Source: Rhineura floridana
Taxonomy: Eukaryota; Chordata; Lepidosauria; Squamata; Rhineuridae
Direction of reading: 5' to 3'
Assembly: GCF_030035675.1 (NCBI RefSeq)
Contig: NC_084482.1
Span: 74,251,120 to 74,315,119 of the forward strand
DNA: 64,000 nucleotides
Part shown: positions 1 to 11,035 of the stretch, one piece after another
Numbering within the stretch: position 1 is the first letter of the stretch
How the letters are laid out: each line of letters begins with the position of its first letter
The notes under the pieces: generated by a model
The model's input: only the letters and a program-made list of their open reading frames with translations
Database searches by the model: none
Told to the model about the DNA's origin: nothing
Position numbers and translations under genes: made by a program

Positions 1-2617
1 GAACATGGAATGGACTTTGGGCAGACACTTCCTTTACTTGACTTTATGGCAACATTTCCACAGTGTTCAACTTGAGTGTGGGTGTGTGAGTAAAGTTTCT
101 CAATAAATCAGGTATGATTATTTTGTTACCACATGATCTTACCATTACTCAATGCCCTCTCATAAGCCAAAAACTAATTAGGTAGAACAAAACAAAAGTC
201 AACATTCTTATTCAAAGTTATAGTAGGGACAACTGTAGAATAATGCTGCCAGTATTTGTTATGGAACAGCGATTGCTCTTGATGTGTATTGGGGTCCAGT
301 GCCATGGGTGAACATACTAAACTTCATCCTGGTACAGACTTCTAACAGGCATGTATATCTTGGATACATAGCTAGCTGTATTAGTGATTGATTCAGGCAA
401 TCCCCTGCTTTGGAGCTGCTGCATTTTGTGCATCCTAAAGCACTATTGCCCTGTTCAAAAGTGTTGGTGGAGATATGCCCTATTATTCCCTCTGTTGCCA
501 CCATGTCCATGCACTCTTGTCGTAGACGAGCAGTGGAGCACCGCTGGTCCTCAGGCCTAATCTGGCCCACCAGGCTTCTACATTTGGCTTGTGAGCGCTG
601 CACCTTCATGCCCTGCCCACCTGTCACTCATCTGATGTTATTGGTATCACTGGCACTTACTACAGCCACTTTTGAATTTATTTCAAGCTTTCTGTGCTTT
701 CAGTGGCTCCCCTGGTTTTCTTGGTGCACTACTTTGCAGTGCAGCTGCAGCTTGAAATTCTTGCTAGGGTTGCAAATGCAGTGAACTGAGGTGTCTTTGA
801 ATTCAGTGCCTTTTCTCCTTCCCACAAACCAGATTCACTTGGCACTGGTTATTATGAGATGTTGCTGTGGCACTAGTGACACTCTGGTTGCTGGTATCTC
901 CTTCCTTGTGCTGCCCACTTTCCGATGAAGAAGGCAGTTGCTTATGATTTATTCTTCAGTCCACATTGGCAACTAGCAGCAAGTCCAAAGTCTTCTAGAA
1001 AGTTACAAAATGATTTAATAACGTTTTGAGGTATGGAGTTCCCCCAGTCTGCTATTCCCTCTTCTTAAAGGTAGTAGGTACTGTGCCCTTCCTCAGCCTT
1101 TCGGAATACATTTATCTTTATGAGCTCTGAAATATCATTGTTAATGCCCCCCAAATAGGGAGGGGGAGAAATTAGTTCAGGGTGCTTTTTAAAGTGAGCT
1201 GCCTAACTTACACTTCCAGAACCAACACAATACACCAAATATGCAGCTACTCTTTGAAATTTGCACTTTTGTGATGCAGTTCTCCAACAAAAATGTGTAC
1301 AAAAATGCGTACATTGAGGGAAACGTCACACAAAAATGTGTGTTAGTGAATATAACATAGAAAGGAATATTGTTGGCAAGATGCATATACTGGGTACTAT
1401 TGCATGCAAAAATTAGGAGGAATACGTACAAAAATGCATATGAATTTTCATGCAAATTTGTTTTTAAAATCTGCAAACTGATGTAGAATTAGGGTGAACT
1501 GAAAAAAGTTAAGTGGAAAAATTAGAAATTGAGAATTTTGTCTATCTTTACCTCAAGATTTCTTGAGCAAGTTCCACACAGCAGGGTGTTTCATTAGGCT
1601 CAGCTCCATTCATTGAAATCAACAAGTATTCTCTGAGGGGTTTTTTCTTGTATTTTCGCTTTTGGGCTTTGCCTTTCCTTATTTTTACATATTTCGCTAA
1701 TCATCCAATCCAATCACACCCTGAACTTTGGAAAGGGTGAATCAAAGCCAGAATTGAACATTTTGCCTCTTTTTTTGGTAGTTGCCATTAATATTTCACC
1801 TTACTAGCTGAACATTGAGCCAATTTTCTCTCATTTAACTCTTATTATCCTTCTCTTGCTGAAATTCACTTCTTGCTTTTCACTTTGCTGTTCTTATGTT
1901 CTCTGCGCATGCTTGTGCTATTTATAGCCATCCTTTATGATTCCTCTCTTCCTTCCCATTTCCTGTGTATTTCCTTCTTAATTTTTAGGGGCTGATCCAT
2001 TTCTGCTCCCAACCGCGGTGGGATGCAAAGCCTTTGCACAAAGACACACAAGAATGCCAGGAGCTGGATAGGTCACTGGAAGCAGAACATCTGCTGATGA
2101 TGGATGTACTGTACCAAATTGACAGGGGCCATTTCATTTTTCAACTGTTTTGCCCACTTCAAAATTGGCTGTTTTGTTTCAGCTATGCAGATATTTGTCT
2201 CTTGCACTATACCAGCTGTGTGAGACTTGTTCCTATGCAGCAGATCATAGAACAGCAAAGTTCCCTACACCTCCCTCACATTCAAGCTATACTACCTCAC
2301 TGTTTTCTGGGTGTTCCCACCAGAAAAATGTTTCCTATATTACTACTGTACTGAGGTCTCCATTTTGCATTCCTCAATTAAAGAAATTCAGAAGCTGCTT
2401 TTTTTTTTTTTAGGGAATGGAAAGTTACAAGTTAAAATGAAAAACAGACAAAAGCACCTCATCCCTGAACAGGTTCTCTGCTTCAAATTTTCTTTTAACA
2501 TTCATTGGGATTTAACTCCATGCATATGATGCAATATTGGCAATGGATAAATATACTTAAATGAAGACATTTGGTCCTCATCACTCACTTGTGCATGGAG
2601 AGAACGTGCGTGTTTGT
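1..2617. other. Intergenic DNA with no recognised gene
   Basis: This stretch is AT-rich and has no convincing coding region. Open frames at 259-627 (minus) and 410-784 (plus) overlap each other on opposite strands, show no domain I recognise and have no supporting splice sites. The only piece I can assign is the dispersed repeat at about 1195-1545. Confidence 0.6.
1195..1545. repeat. Dispersed repeat, unclassified, shared with 19495-19905
   Basis: The segment shares an ordered series of short blocks with about 19495-19905 and, more weakly, 41286-41420: 'gaaatttgcactt', 'ttctccaacaaaa', 'gaattttcatg' and 'acaaactgatgt'. The shared order shows an old interspersed family. I see no coding capacity and cannot name the family. 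Confidence 0.5.
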
Positions 2618-2620
2618 GTT

Positions 2621-2669
<49 letters not shown>

Positions 2670-2704
2670 CTGATTGCATGTACAGCTAACCACTGGCAGG
2701 AGGC

Positions 2705-2759
<55 letters not shown>

Positions 2760-2774
2760 TTGTGTGTGTGTGTG
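2618..2774. repeat. Compound microsatellite with inverted GA and TC tracts
   Basis: A (GT)n tract runs into (GA)n. About 45 bases of unique sequence follow, then (TC)n and another (GT)n. The GA and TC tracts are reverse complements and could pair as a hairpin. The cluster lies immediately outside the left terminus of the inverted-arm element. Confidence 0.9.
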
Positions 2775-3640
2775 AAATATAGGCAGAGCCTGGAAGTAAT
2801 TCGTTACAAGCAACAAATTACTTGTAATTCATTCCTTTTTTGAGGAATGAGTGAGTAATTCCTTTACATTTTGATTGTAATAGAATTAGGAGTAATTTTA
2901 TTACTTTTGTGGCGTAATTGTAATGTTTCCAGCATTACTTTGGGGCATTAATGAGGGGGGGGGAAGCAGGCGAAGCCTTCTGCTCCTCTGATTTGTGGAT
3001 GAAAATCATGTGACTCAAACTGGGCTTCTGTGCAGCATCGCTCTTCCCTCATGCTCCGTGGGTGGGTAGGAGGCAACAAGGGAGGAGGTGGAGAGTGAGA
3101 CAGGGTTGGAGTGGAGAAAACAATGGATGGTGGTGGAGAAGAATGGAGTGGAGGGGAAAAGGAGCCAGAGGGCAAGAACATGGATAAAGGAGGAGAAGGA
3201 GGCAGCAGCAGAATGGAGATAAAGAACTGTAGAGATGAAAGATGATAACGTGCGTGTGTATATATATATATATACTGTGTTTGCACTTGGCACACAAAGT
3301 GGCCTCCACCACCCTCTCTGGCTACTGTGCTGCATTTGCAGTATTTTTGCATCTCAGGGGAAAATGTTTGCTTGGGTGACGACGTTGAAGTTGGTTCCTA
3401 GTCCCCAGATCCTTATTTGCTTGAAAGTTCAAAACACTAAAAAGGAAGACAGCTACAGCAACTTCAAGCCAAAGTTAGCATGTCTCTGAACCCCAAAATA
3501 TATGTTGGGTTACCCTGTATGATATATCGCTGTGATCAGGGGACTCTCCCCATCAAGAATAACAATAAATTAATGCGATCAAAATCATCAGGCTTCTGAT
3601 ATTATCATAAATGCATAATGATGTCATAAAATCATAAAAA

Positions 3641-5012
3641 ATAAGTAACTGGGGGTGCCCACCCCAATATCCGCTCTGGGCCAGGACAAATCATACACCC
3701 CAGAAAAGGGAGGGTATATGAGATGCCACTGCTTCCCGCCTAGCCCAGAGCTTCTGCTGGGCGCAGGGCACGGATTAGGGCATCTGTACACAAAACCAAG
3801 ATAGACAAAAACACAAAGGAAAAACTAAGTGACTGGGGGTGCCCACCCCAGGAAAGGGGAGGATGTCCTCTATGAGATGCCACTTCGTCCCATCTGGCCC
3901 AGAGCTTCTGCTGGGCATAGGACATGGATGAAGGCATCTATGCAAAACCAAAACAGACAAAAACATACAGGAAAAAATAAGTAACTGGGGGTGCTCACCC
4001 CAAAATCTGCTCTAGGCCAGGACAAATCATATACCCCAGAAAAGGGGAGGGTGTCCTCTATGAGATGCCCATGTATCCCATCCAGTTCAGAGCTTCCGCT
4101 GGGTGCTGGGCACGCATGAAGGCATCTATGCAAAACCAAAATAGAGAAAAACACACTGAAAAAGATAGGTAACTGGGGGTGCCCACTCCAATATCTGCTC
4201 TGGTCCTGGACAAATCATACACCCCAAGAAAGGGGAGGGTGTCCTCTATGACATATCAGTGAGTCCCACCTGGCCCAGAGCTTCTGCTGAGCATAGAGCA
4301 CGAATAAGAGCATATAAAGAAAACCTAAATGGACAAAAAACATGCAGAAAAAAATAAGTAACTGGGGGTACCCACCTCAAAATCTGCTCTGGGCCAGGAC
4401 AAATCATACAACTGAGGAAAGGGGAGGATGTGCTCTATGAGATCCCCATGCATCCCATCCGGTCCAGAGCTTCCGCTGGGTGCTGGCCACGCATGAGGGC
4501 ATCTATGCAAAACCAAAATAGAGAAAAACACACTGAAAAAGTTAGGTAACTGGGGGTGCCCACTCCAATATCTGCTCTGGGCCAGGACAAATCATACCCC
4601 TCAAGAAAGGGGAGGGTGTCCTCTATAACATACCAGTGTGTCCTGCCTGCCCCAGAGCTTCTGCTGGGAGCAGGGCACGAATAATGATGGCATCTACACA
4701 CAACCAAAATGGACAAAAAGAGGCAGAAAAAATAAGTAACCGGGAGTGCCCATTCCAAAGTTTGCTCTGGGCCAGGACAAATCATATACCCCAGGAAAGG
4801 GGAGGGTGTCCTCTACGAGATGCCAGTGTGTCCTGCCTGGTCCAGAGCGTCTGCTGGGTGCAGGGCACAGATGAGTGCATCTATGCACAACCAAAATGGA
4901 CAAAAAGTGGCAAAAAAAATAAGTAACTGTGGGTAACCACCCCACAATCTCCTCTGGGCCAGGACAAATCATATGCCTCAAGAAAGGAGAGTGCGTCCTC
5001 TATTAACTGGGG
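3641..5012 (+). repeat. Satellite array of about 187-bp units, left arm
   Basis: Seven to eight head-to-tail units start with 'taactgggggtgccc' near 3648, 3832, 3984, 4171, 4363, 4548, 4738 and 4926. Spacing is mostly 185-192 bp; the unit starting at 3832 is shortened to about 152 bp. Each unit carries 'ctctgggccaggacaaatca' and 'cagagcttctgctggg'. Open frames inside the array give repetitive peptides only because the unit repeats, and since the unit length is not a multiple of three I do not regard them as genes. Confidence 0.95.
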
Positions 5013-5017
5013 GTGCC

Positions 5018-5934
5018 TGTGACGTCCTTCCCCGGCACCACATGTGAAGCTCTCACTTGTGGCTACCAGCAGACAGGAATGTCAGGTTTTCTTCTTACCC
5101 TTTACAGCTCTAGCACAGATTTCAACAAATCCCACTGCTAGGCCTTACTACCCCACACTCTGTATCTCTTATAACCTTTAGACTGTGCGTTAGTCCCTGC
5201 CAGGCTATCTCGATACCTTGTGTCTATGGGTATAGGTAATTCCCAACCCCCCCTGCAGCCTCTTGCACTGAAGCATACAGCCCTGGGTTTCTCTGTGAGA
5301 CTGGGTACTCTTTCCTCCAATCCGCCGCTGCCACCATTCGATATAACTGTTCAGCCTTGGTTACTTTGCTATTCCACCTGGTATGCGTTTCCCAGCTGAA
5401 GGAATCAGGCTTATGTTTAACCAAGAAATATATTTATTAAGAACTAGAAATAACAAGATGCTTAATTACTTTGTTGACAAGCTTATGGTTTCATCAGAGC
5501 TTGGAAAAGTAACTTTTTTGAACTACAACTCCCATCAGCCCAATCCAGTGCCCATGCTGGCTGGGGCTGATGGGAGTTGTAGTTCAAAAAAGTAACGTTT
5601 CCAAGCTCTGGGTTTCATATATGTTCTGACATGTACTTGACTTCTTACTAATTGCCTCAGAACTCCAACTCACTCTCAACAACAACACCGACCCTCCAAC
5701 ATCCACCTCTCTCCAACCTGCACCTCACAATTCACCTCCAAACACCACCTCATAATTCACCACCTCCCAGATTCAACTGTCATTCTTCCATTTATACTCC
5801 CAGCCATTCAAACGCCCAGCCAATCATCCAGCATTCTACTGCCCATGTACTCCCCCCTCCTCTTTCACTCCACTTACCGTATGTCTTCTATAACCAGCAC
5901 TTACCATATTTACAATATAAGCAGGAACATCACA
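5018..5934. mobile_element. Solo LTR fossil inserted in the satellite array
   Basis: The segment starts TGTGACGTCC and ends ACATCACA, so it is bounded by TGTGA/TCACA inverted ends. It is flanked by a 5-bp target duplication, GTGCC, at 5013-5017 and 5935-5939. Satellite sequence continues in register on both sides. The size without the nested MITE is about 0.8 kb. There is no internal coding region, so it is a solo LTR of a retrovirus-like or LTR element. It is younger than the array and older than the MITE it contains. Confidence 0.85.
5495..5610. mobile_element. Hairpin MITE of hAT type
   Basis: The two arms are near-perfect reverse complements over about 47 bp each, with terminal inverted repeat CAGAGCTTGGAAA. 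An 8-bp target duplication, GGTTTCAT, lies at 5487-5494 and 5611-5618. The 8-bp duplication and CAG terminus fit the hAT superfamily. The element is non-coding and lies inside the solo LTR, so it is the most recent of three nested layers here. Confidence 0.93.
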
Positions 5935-6235
5935 GTGCCCACCCCAAAATCTGCTCTGGGCCAGGACAAATCATACACCCCAGAAAAGGGAGGATGTATT
6001 CTATAAGATGCCAGTCTTTCCCAGCTAAATCAAAAGTAAACAGGGGAAAATATATAATTTGCAGTGACCACTCCAAAATCTGCTGTGGGCTATGAAAAAT
6101 CATTCACTTGAGCAAAGTGGATAGTGTCCTCTGCGAGATGCCACTGCATCCTGCCTGACATGGTTTTTCTTGTGGACATACAGAACAGATATGGTCATCT
6201 ATGTACAACAACAATAATCAAGCTATGTAGAAAAT
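5935..6235 (+). repeat. Degenerate inner units of the left satellite array
   Basis: After the solo LTR the 187-bp unit resumes with 'gtgcccaccccaaaatctgc', followed by a second, more decayed unit near 6065-6235. These inner units match the consensus less well than the outer ones, a pattern also seen at the inner edge of the right arm. Confidence 0.8.
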
Positions 6236-6597
6236 ACAAAACTACAGTTCTCATGAAATATTATTTCAGGATTATGAAGTGCATGATATTGCCACATCTG
6301 AACAAACCACAAGGTAAATATCTCTACCTATTCTGGAATTAAATTCATATTTAACAAAACGCTTTCTGTGATAATTATAACTAAAATATATTTTTTCACT
6401 TGCAGTGTAAAAGTGAGAAAGTGCAATGGAACATGTACCCTGAGTAGGAGGACGCTTCCTGCTCATCACAGTAGCAATCAAGACAAAACCAACAAATAAG
6501 GAACAATTTGATCCTTGTAACTTTCCAGCAGAGATTAGTATTAATGACATTAGAAAATAAAAAATAAATAAATTTTTAAATATAAATATAAAATAAA

Positions 6598-8660
6598 TAA
6601 AAAATAAAAAAGAACACAAACTCTGGCAAAAGAAATGCAAGAAGACAATAAGGGATGCTAAAAAAGAATTTGAGGAGCACATTGCTAAGAACATAAAAAC
6701 CAACAACAAAAAATTCTATAAATACATTCAAAGCAGGAGACCATCTAGGGAGACAATTGGACCCTTGGATGATAAGGGAGTCAAAGGTGTACTAAAGAAC
6801 GATAAGGAGATTGCAGAGAAGCTAAATGAATTCTTTGCATCTGTCTTCACAGTGGAAGATATAGGGCAGATCCCTGAACCTGAACTAACATTTGCAGGAA
6901 GGGATTCTGAGGAACTAAGACAAATAGTGGTAACGAGAGAGGAAGTTCTAAGCTTAATGGACAATATAAAAACTGACAAATCACCGGGCCCGGATGGCAT
7001 CCACCCGAGAGTTCTCAAAGAACTCAAAGGTGAAATTGCTGATCTGCTAACTAAAATATGTAACTTGTCCCTCGGGTCCTCCTCCGTGCCTGAGGACTGG
7101 AAAGTGGCAAATGTAACGCCAATCTTCAAAAAGGGATCCAGAGGGGATCCCGGAAATTACAGGCCAGTTAGCTTAACTTCTGTCCCTGGAAAACTGGTAG
7201 AAAGTATGATTAAAGCTAGATTAACTAAGCACATAGAAGAACAAGCCTTGCAGAAGCAGAGCCAGCATGGCTTCTGCAAGGGAAAGTCCTGTCTCAGTAA
7301 CCTATTAGAATTCTTTGAGAGTGTCAACAAGCATATAGATAGAGGTGATCCAGTGGACATAGTGTACTTAGACTTTCAAAAAGCGTTTGACAAGGTACCT
7401 CACCAAAGGCTTCTGAGGAAGCTTAGCAGTCATGGAATAAGAGGAGAGGTCCTCTTGTGGATAAGGAATTGGTTAAGAAGCAGAAAGCAGAGAGTAGGAA
7501 TAAACGGACAGTTCTCCCAATGGAGGGCTGTAGAAAGTGGAGTCCCTCAAGGATCGGTATTGGGACCTGTACTTTTCAACTTGTTCATTAATGACCTAGA
7601 ATTAGGAGTGAGCAGTGAAGTGGCCAAGTTTGCTGACGACACTAAATTGTTCAGGGTTGTTAAAACAAAAAGGGATTGCGAAGAGCTCCAAAAAGACCAC
7701 TCCAAACTGAGTGAATGGGCGGAAAAATGGCAAATGCAATTCAATATAAACAAGTGTAAAATTATGCATATTGGAGCAAAAAATCTGAATTTCACATATA
7801 CGCTCATGGGGTCTGAACTGGCGGTGACCAACCAGGAGAGAGACCTCGGGGTTGTGGTGGACAGCATGATGAAAATGTCGACCCAGTGTGCGGCAGCTGT
7901 GAAAAAGGCAAATTCCATGCTAGCAATAATTAGGAAAGGTATTGAAAATAAAACAGCCGATATCATAATGCCGTTGTATAAATCTATGGTGCGACCACAT
8001 TTGGAATACTGTGTACAGTTCTGGTCGCCTCATCTCAGAAAGGATATTATAGAGTTGGAAAAGGTTCAGAAGAGGGCAACCAGAATGATCAAGGGGATGG
8101 AGCGACTCCCTTACGAGGAAAGGTTGCAGCATTTGGGGCTTTTTAGTTTAGAGAAAAGGCGGGTCAGAGGAGACATGATAGAAGTGTATAAAATTATGCA
8201 TGGCATTGAGAAAGTGGATAGAGAAAAGTTCTTCTCCCTCTCTCATAATACTAGAACTCGTGGACATTCAAAGAAGCTGAATGTTGGAAGATTCAGGACA
8301 GACAAAAGGAAGTACTTCTTTACTCAGCGCATAGTTAAACTATGGAATTTGCTCCCACAAGATGCAGTAATGGCCACCAGCTTGGATGGCTTTAAAAGAA
8401 GATTAGACAAATTCATGGAGGACAGGGCTATCAATGGCTACTAGCCATGATGGCTGTGCTCTGCCACCCTAGTCAGAGGCAGCATGCTTCTGAAAACCAG
8501 TTGCCGGAAGCCTCAGGAGGGGAGAGTGTTCTTGCACTTGGGTCCTGCTTGCGGGCTTCCCCCAGGCACCTGGTTGGCCACTGTGAGAACAGGATGCTGG
8601 ACTAGATGGGCCACTGGCCTGATCCAGCAGGCTCTTCTTATGTTCTTATGTTCTTATGTT
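6598..8660 (+). mobile_element. CR1 LINE, 5'-truncated, with open RT frame
   Basis: The frame is open from about 6609 to the stop at 8444. It encodes the linker and reverse transcriptase of CR1 ORF2, the enzyme that copies the element by target-primed reverse transcription. Visible motifs include KSPGPDGIHPRVL, YLDFQKAFDKVPHQRLL, GVPQGSVLGPVLFN and the catalytic FADD, followed by the CR1 C-terminal region ending near 'FMEDRAINGY'. The endonuclease and ORF1 are missing. The 3' UTR carries the conserved 'tggactagatgggccactgg' and ends in repeated TTCTTATG octamers, typical of CR1. It is nearly identical to the copy at 57196-61800, so insertion was recent. An A-rich stretch (6540-6600) precedes it. 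Confidence 0.95.
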
Positions 8661-8668
8661 AGGTAAGT

Positions 8669-9082
8669 GTACTTTATGACTTACAATTCTTTCCTGCCAA
8701 CTTTCAGGCTGAAGATGCCAAAGGGGACAAATTCAAATTAATGCTAAAATAATGCACAACAATGTACAAATAGAAGAAGATGCTGTTAGTCTTTATTTTG
8801 GTATCTCCAACTTTGAGAGCAAACCTAAGGTACCAGGCACTGTAAATCACTTTGTTATAAAATGTTCAGTTAGCACACATGTGTACAGTGCCCACATGCA
8901 ACCCTGACACCCTTTTAATAATCTTTGGCCATTGACACTTGAATACATTCCAGAATTTTGGCACCAAGAGTTAGCCAGGAAAGCAAAAATAAATCCCATG
9001 TACATTTAATTGTATGAAGAGGGAATTAGCATACTTATATCTGAACATATGTTAATGGACAGACACAGAACTTAATCAGTAG
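8669..9082. other. No recognised feature
   Basis: AT-rich sequence between the CR1 tail and a solo LTR. I see no gene or known repeat here. Confidence 0.4.
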
Positions 9083-9641
9083 TGTTGTGCGAGCCCTTAA
9101 TTTTGGGTCTGTGAGAGACTTTCAGCAATTACCCTGAGTTTGTTTTCCTTTGTATGAAGGTCAGTGGAGACTGTGTTGTCTTTAGGAGATATGGTTTTAT
9201 TTACCATTAAATGTAAAGACTCACAGCATTAACAACCCAACATATCTTGCTACCACTTTAGGTGTCTTGGGGAATCCTGCAAAGCCATTGCCTGGGGATT
9301 CAGTATACAGAGCAAGGCAAGCCTTTGTGTCTTTCCAGTTCCCAGCTACAGTTCAGACTAAAACAAAAATCTATCTCCAGGGTGGTGAGATCACTCATCT
9401 GCAAGAGTCCATATAGCAACAATACTGCTGTGGACCACATCTGTAGACATGTACATCGGCCACTCAACAGTCCCATTAACTCACAAAAAAAGTGGTTTGG
9501 CCCAAACAATTAACTTGTTAAAGAAACTGGTGTAACCTGTTCAGCAGGTAACTCTAATACAAACTTCATTACTATAGATTCAAAATCACAGGCTGAAGGG
9601 GAGAAAAAGAAATAACCAGTACCAAGAATAGTATACTAACA
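9083..9641. mobile_element. Solo LTR fossil, same family as 40147-40702
   Basis: The segment starts TGTTGTGCGAG and ends ACTAACA. It aligns along its length with the better preserved LTR at 40147-40702, sharing 'gtttagtttcctttg'-like sequence, 'ggagactgtg-tgtcttta', 'atatggttt-atttac' and 'aaatcacaggctg'. The lengths are 559 and 556 bp. There is no internal coding region. The target duplication is no longer clear, so this copy is the older of the two. Confidence 0.7.
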
Positions 9642-9885
9642 AGAGGCAAATTTTATGGAGTTAAAGTTAAGCATACAGGTTACCAGTTTTAAAAATCATG
9701 CATGAAAACCTATAGAAACTCTAGGATGCAGTCAGGGAAAGAGATTGGGTTAGGGGGAAGGATGTTGGTTGAGATGAAGTGAATGGGGAGATTTGCTTTA
9801 AGGAGGTATCAGAAGAGAAAAGGATGCTGGCTAGGACTAGTTACTTTAGAAACAGAAGGGGGGCTTGTCAGTAGAGTAACGGAAA

Positions 9886-10224
9886 TTGGGCCATGGTTTT
9901 CTGGGGGTTTCTGAAAGTTTCAAGGCAAGATTCAGAATAAAGGATTTTCTGGGTCTGGGTCAGACATCCAGGAAAATAAAGGTCCATATAGGAGAACATT
10001 TGAGTAATATTAAAAACAACAGAGTAGGAGCACCTCTTGTGTCCCATTGTCTCCAATGTTCCCAATATGCTAATGTGGGACTAAAATTTTGGGTTTTACA
10101 AAAGATACAAGGATCTAGGTTGAATTTTCTTCTTCACAAAAAAGAAATAGGTTGGATTTTGAGGTTAAAAACAGTGATACCTAATGGTTTGAATGATGAT
10201 TTTTCCTTCCTTCCTCTTTTGTAA
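9886..10224 (+). pseudogene. GIY-YIG endonuclease fragment of the Penelope-like element
   Basis: About 112 residues cover the last part of a Penelope-type polyprotein. The EH pair in 'HIGEHLSNIKNNR' matches the conserved EH of this endonuclease family, and 'VIPNGLNDDFSF' is the family's usual C-terminus. The beginning of the domain, with the GIY and YIG strands, is missing or decayed, so no active enzyme is expected. The family call is confident; subfamily (Neptune or Penelope proper) cannot be decided by eye. Confidence 0.8.
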
Positions 10225-10377
10225 TAATATAAAAAATTTGTGTAGATCTCATTAGAGAATTCTTTTATAAAAATTAAAATAAAATATTTTTCTATCTTTG
10301 CAAGAAGATTTGTTCCAGGTGCACTTCATTTTAAAGGTCAGAATAATTACTTTGCTAGTTGTAATCACTGTCGCAAG

Positions 10378-10693
10378 TGTTCCAGGATATGGCTATATAT
10401 ATGCTCCCCTTTTGCCTGTAAAAATCATTGTAAAATTTGTTTGACTGATGCAGGACTGTAAGTTTATCTCTTTGGCGCATATTGAGTTTTGAGCTATTAT
10501 AATGTAAGTAATTTTGTCATGTTTTATGTTTGCAAGTTTTCTAGGATATGGCTATACATATGTTCCCCCTTTTACCTGTAAAAGTCTTTATTATATTTGT
10601 TTGATTGATTTAGTAATGAAAGTTTATCTTTTTGTTGTTCATTCAGTTTTAAGCTAATATAATGCAGTTTATTGTTTGTATTATATGAAAGTT
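10378..10693 (+). repeat. Tandem duplication of about 158 bp in the Penelope 3' region
   Basis: Two adjacent units share 'aggatatggctata-atatg', 'ctgtaaaa', 'atttgtttga-tgat' and 'taatataatg'-like blocks. They start near 10380 and 10538. The units differ at many positions, so the duplication is old or came in with the element. Confidence 0.8.
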
Positions 10694-10875
10694 TTTCATA
10701 TATTTATCCATTCACATATGTTGATTTTTGTACATGTGGGTCTAGTGAACATGTTTTGGAAAAACAGTATATGTTTCCTTGGTATTGTTTAAAGAGTTTT
10801 ATAGTTGATATGTATCCTATATATGTCTGTCTATATATATATTTGGTCTGATTATGTTTCTTCTGTTTAATTTTA

Positions 10876-10916
10876 GCCCCTGATGAAAGCCTATGTTTGG
10901 CTGAAATGCGTTGGGC
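10876..10916 (+). ncRNA. Hammerhead-ribozyme-like motif 1
   Basis: The conserved core CTGATGA (10880-10886) and GAAA (10903-10906) flank a stem II of AGCC/GGCT. A 4-bp stem I, GCCC (10876-10879) with GGGC (10913-10916), is adjacent to the core in the correct register. A very short stem III (A-T plus T-G) ends in GTT, an allowed NUH cleavage triplet. One extra A lies between core and stem II compared with the canonical form, so catalysis is uncertain. Minimal hammerheads of this type are known from Penelope-like elements. Confidence 0.65.
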
Positions 10917-11035
10917 AGCTTAATAAGGATTTACAATAAACATATATTTTTATTAATTTTTTATCCTTGGCATTCTTGGTTTGCAACCTTTTTCCTGTTT
11001 CTTTTTATTGTATGCCTTCCACTTTTTTACCTCCT

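Larger units (their letters stand above)
2786..6235 (+). mobile_element. Left arm of a giant foldback-like element
   Basis: The arm begins with a terminal block rich in GTAATTAC-type motifs (about 2786-2945, starting near 'GGAAGTAAT'). Roughly 700 bp of unique sequence follows, then a satellite array to 5012 that resumes at 5935-6235 beyond an inserted LTR. The same order appears in reverse complement at 14340-16940. Between 3360 and 3660 the two arms are close to 90 percent identical by eye, including 'ccccaaaatatatgttgg' and 'tgcataatgatgtcataaaa'. A mirrored layout with a terminus at each outer edge points to one element with long inverted repeats. Two independent insertions in opposite orientation remain possible. 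No transposase is visible. Confidence 0.6.

Noticed and set aside
259-784. Overlapping open frames of over 120 codons on both strands
   Set aside because: No domain, no start or splice context, and opposite-strand overlap suggests chance openness.
3740-4981. Minus-strand frames with repeated 'YDLSWPRAD'-like peptides
   Set aside because: They arise from the 187-bp satellite unit; unit length is not a multiple of three, so the frame drifts between units. The mirrored frames at 14713-16270 have the same cause.
8708-8751. Possible mini exon after 'ccaactttcag' reading AEDAKGDKFKLMLK then stop
   Set aside because: Too short, no partner exon, and the acceptor is weak.
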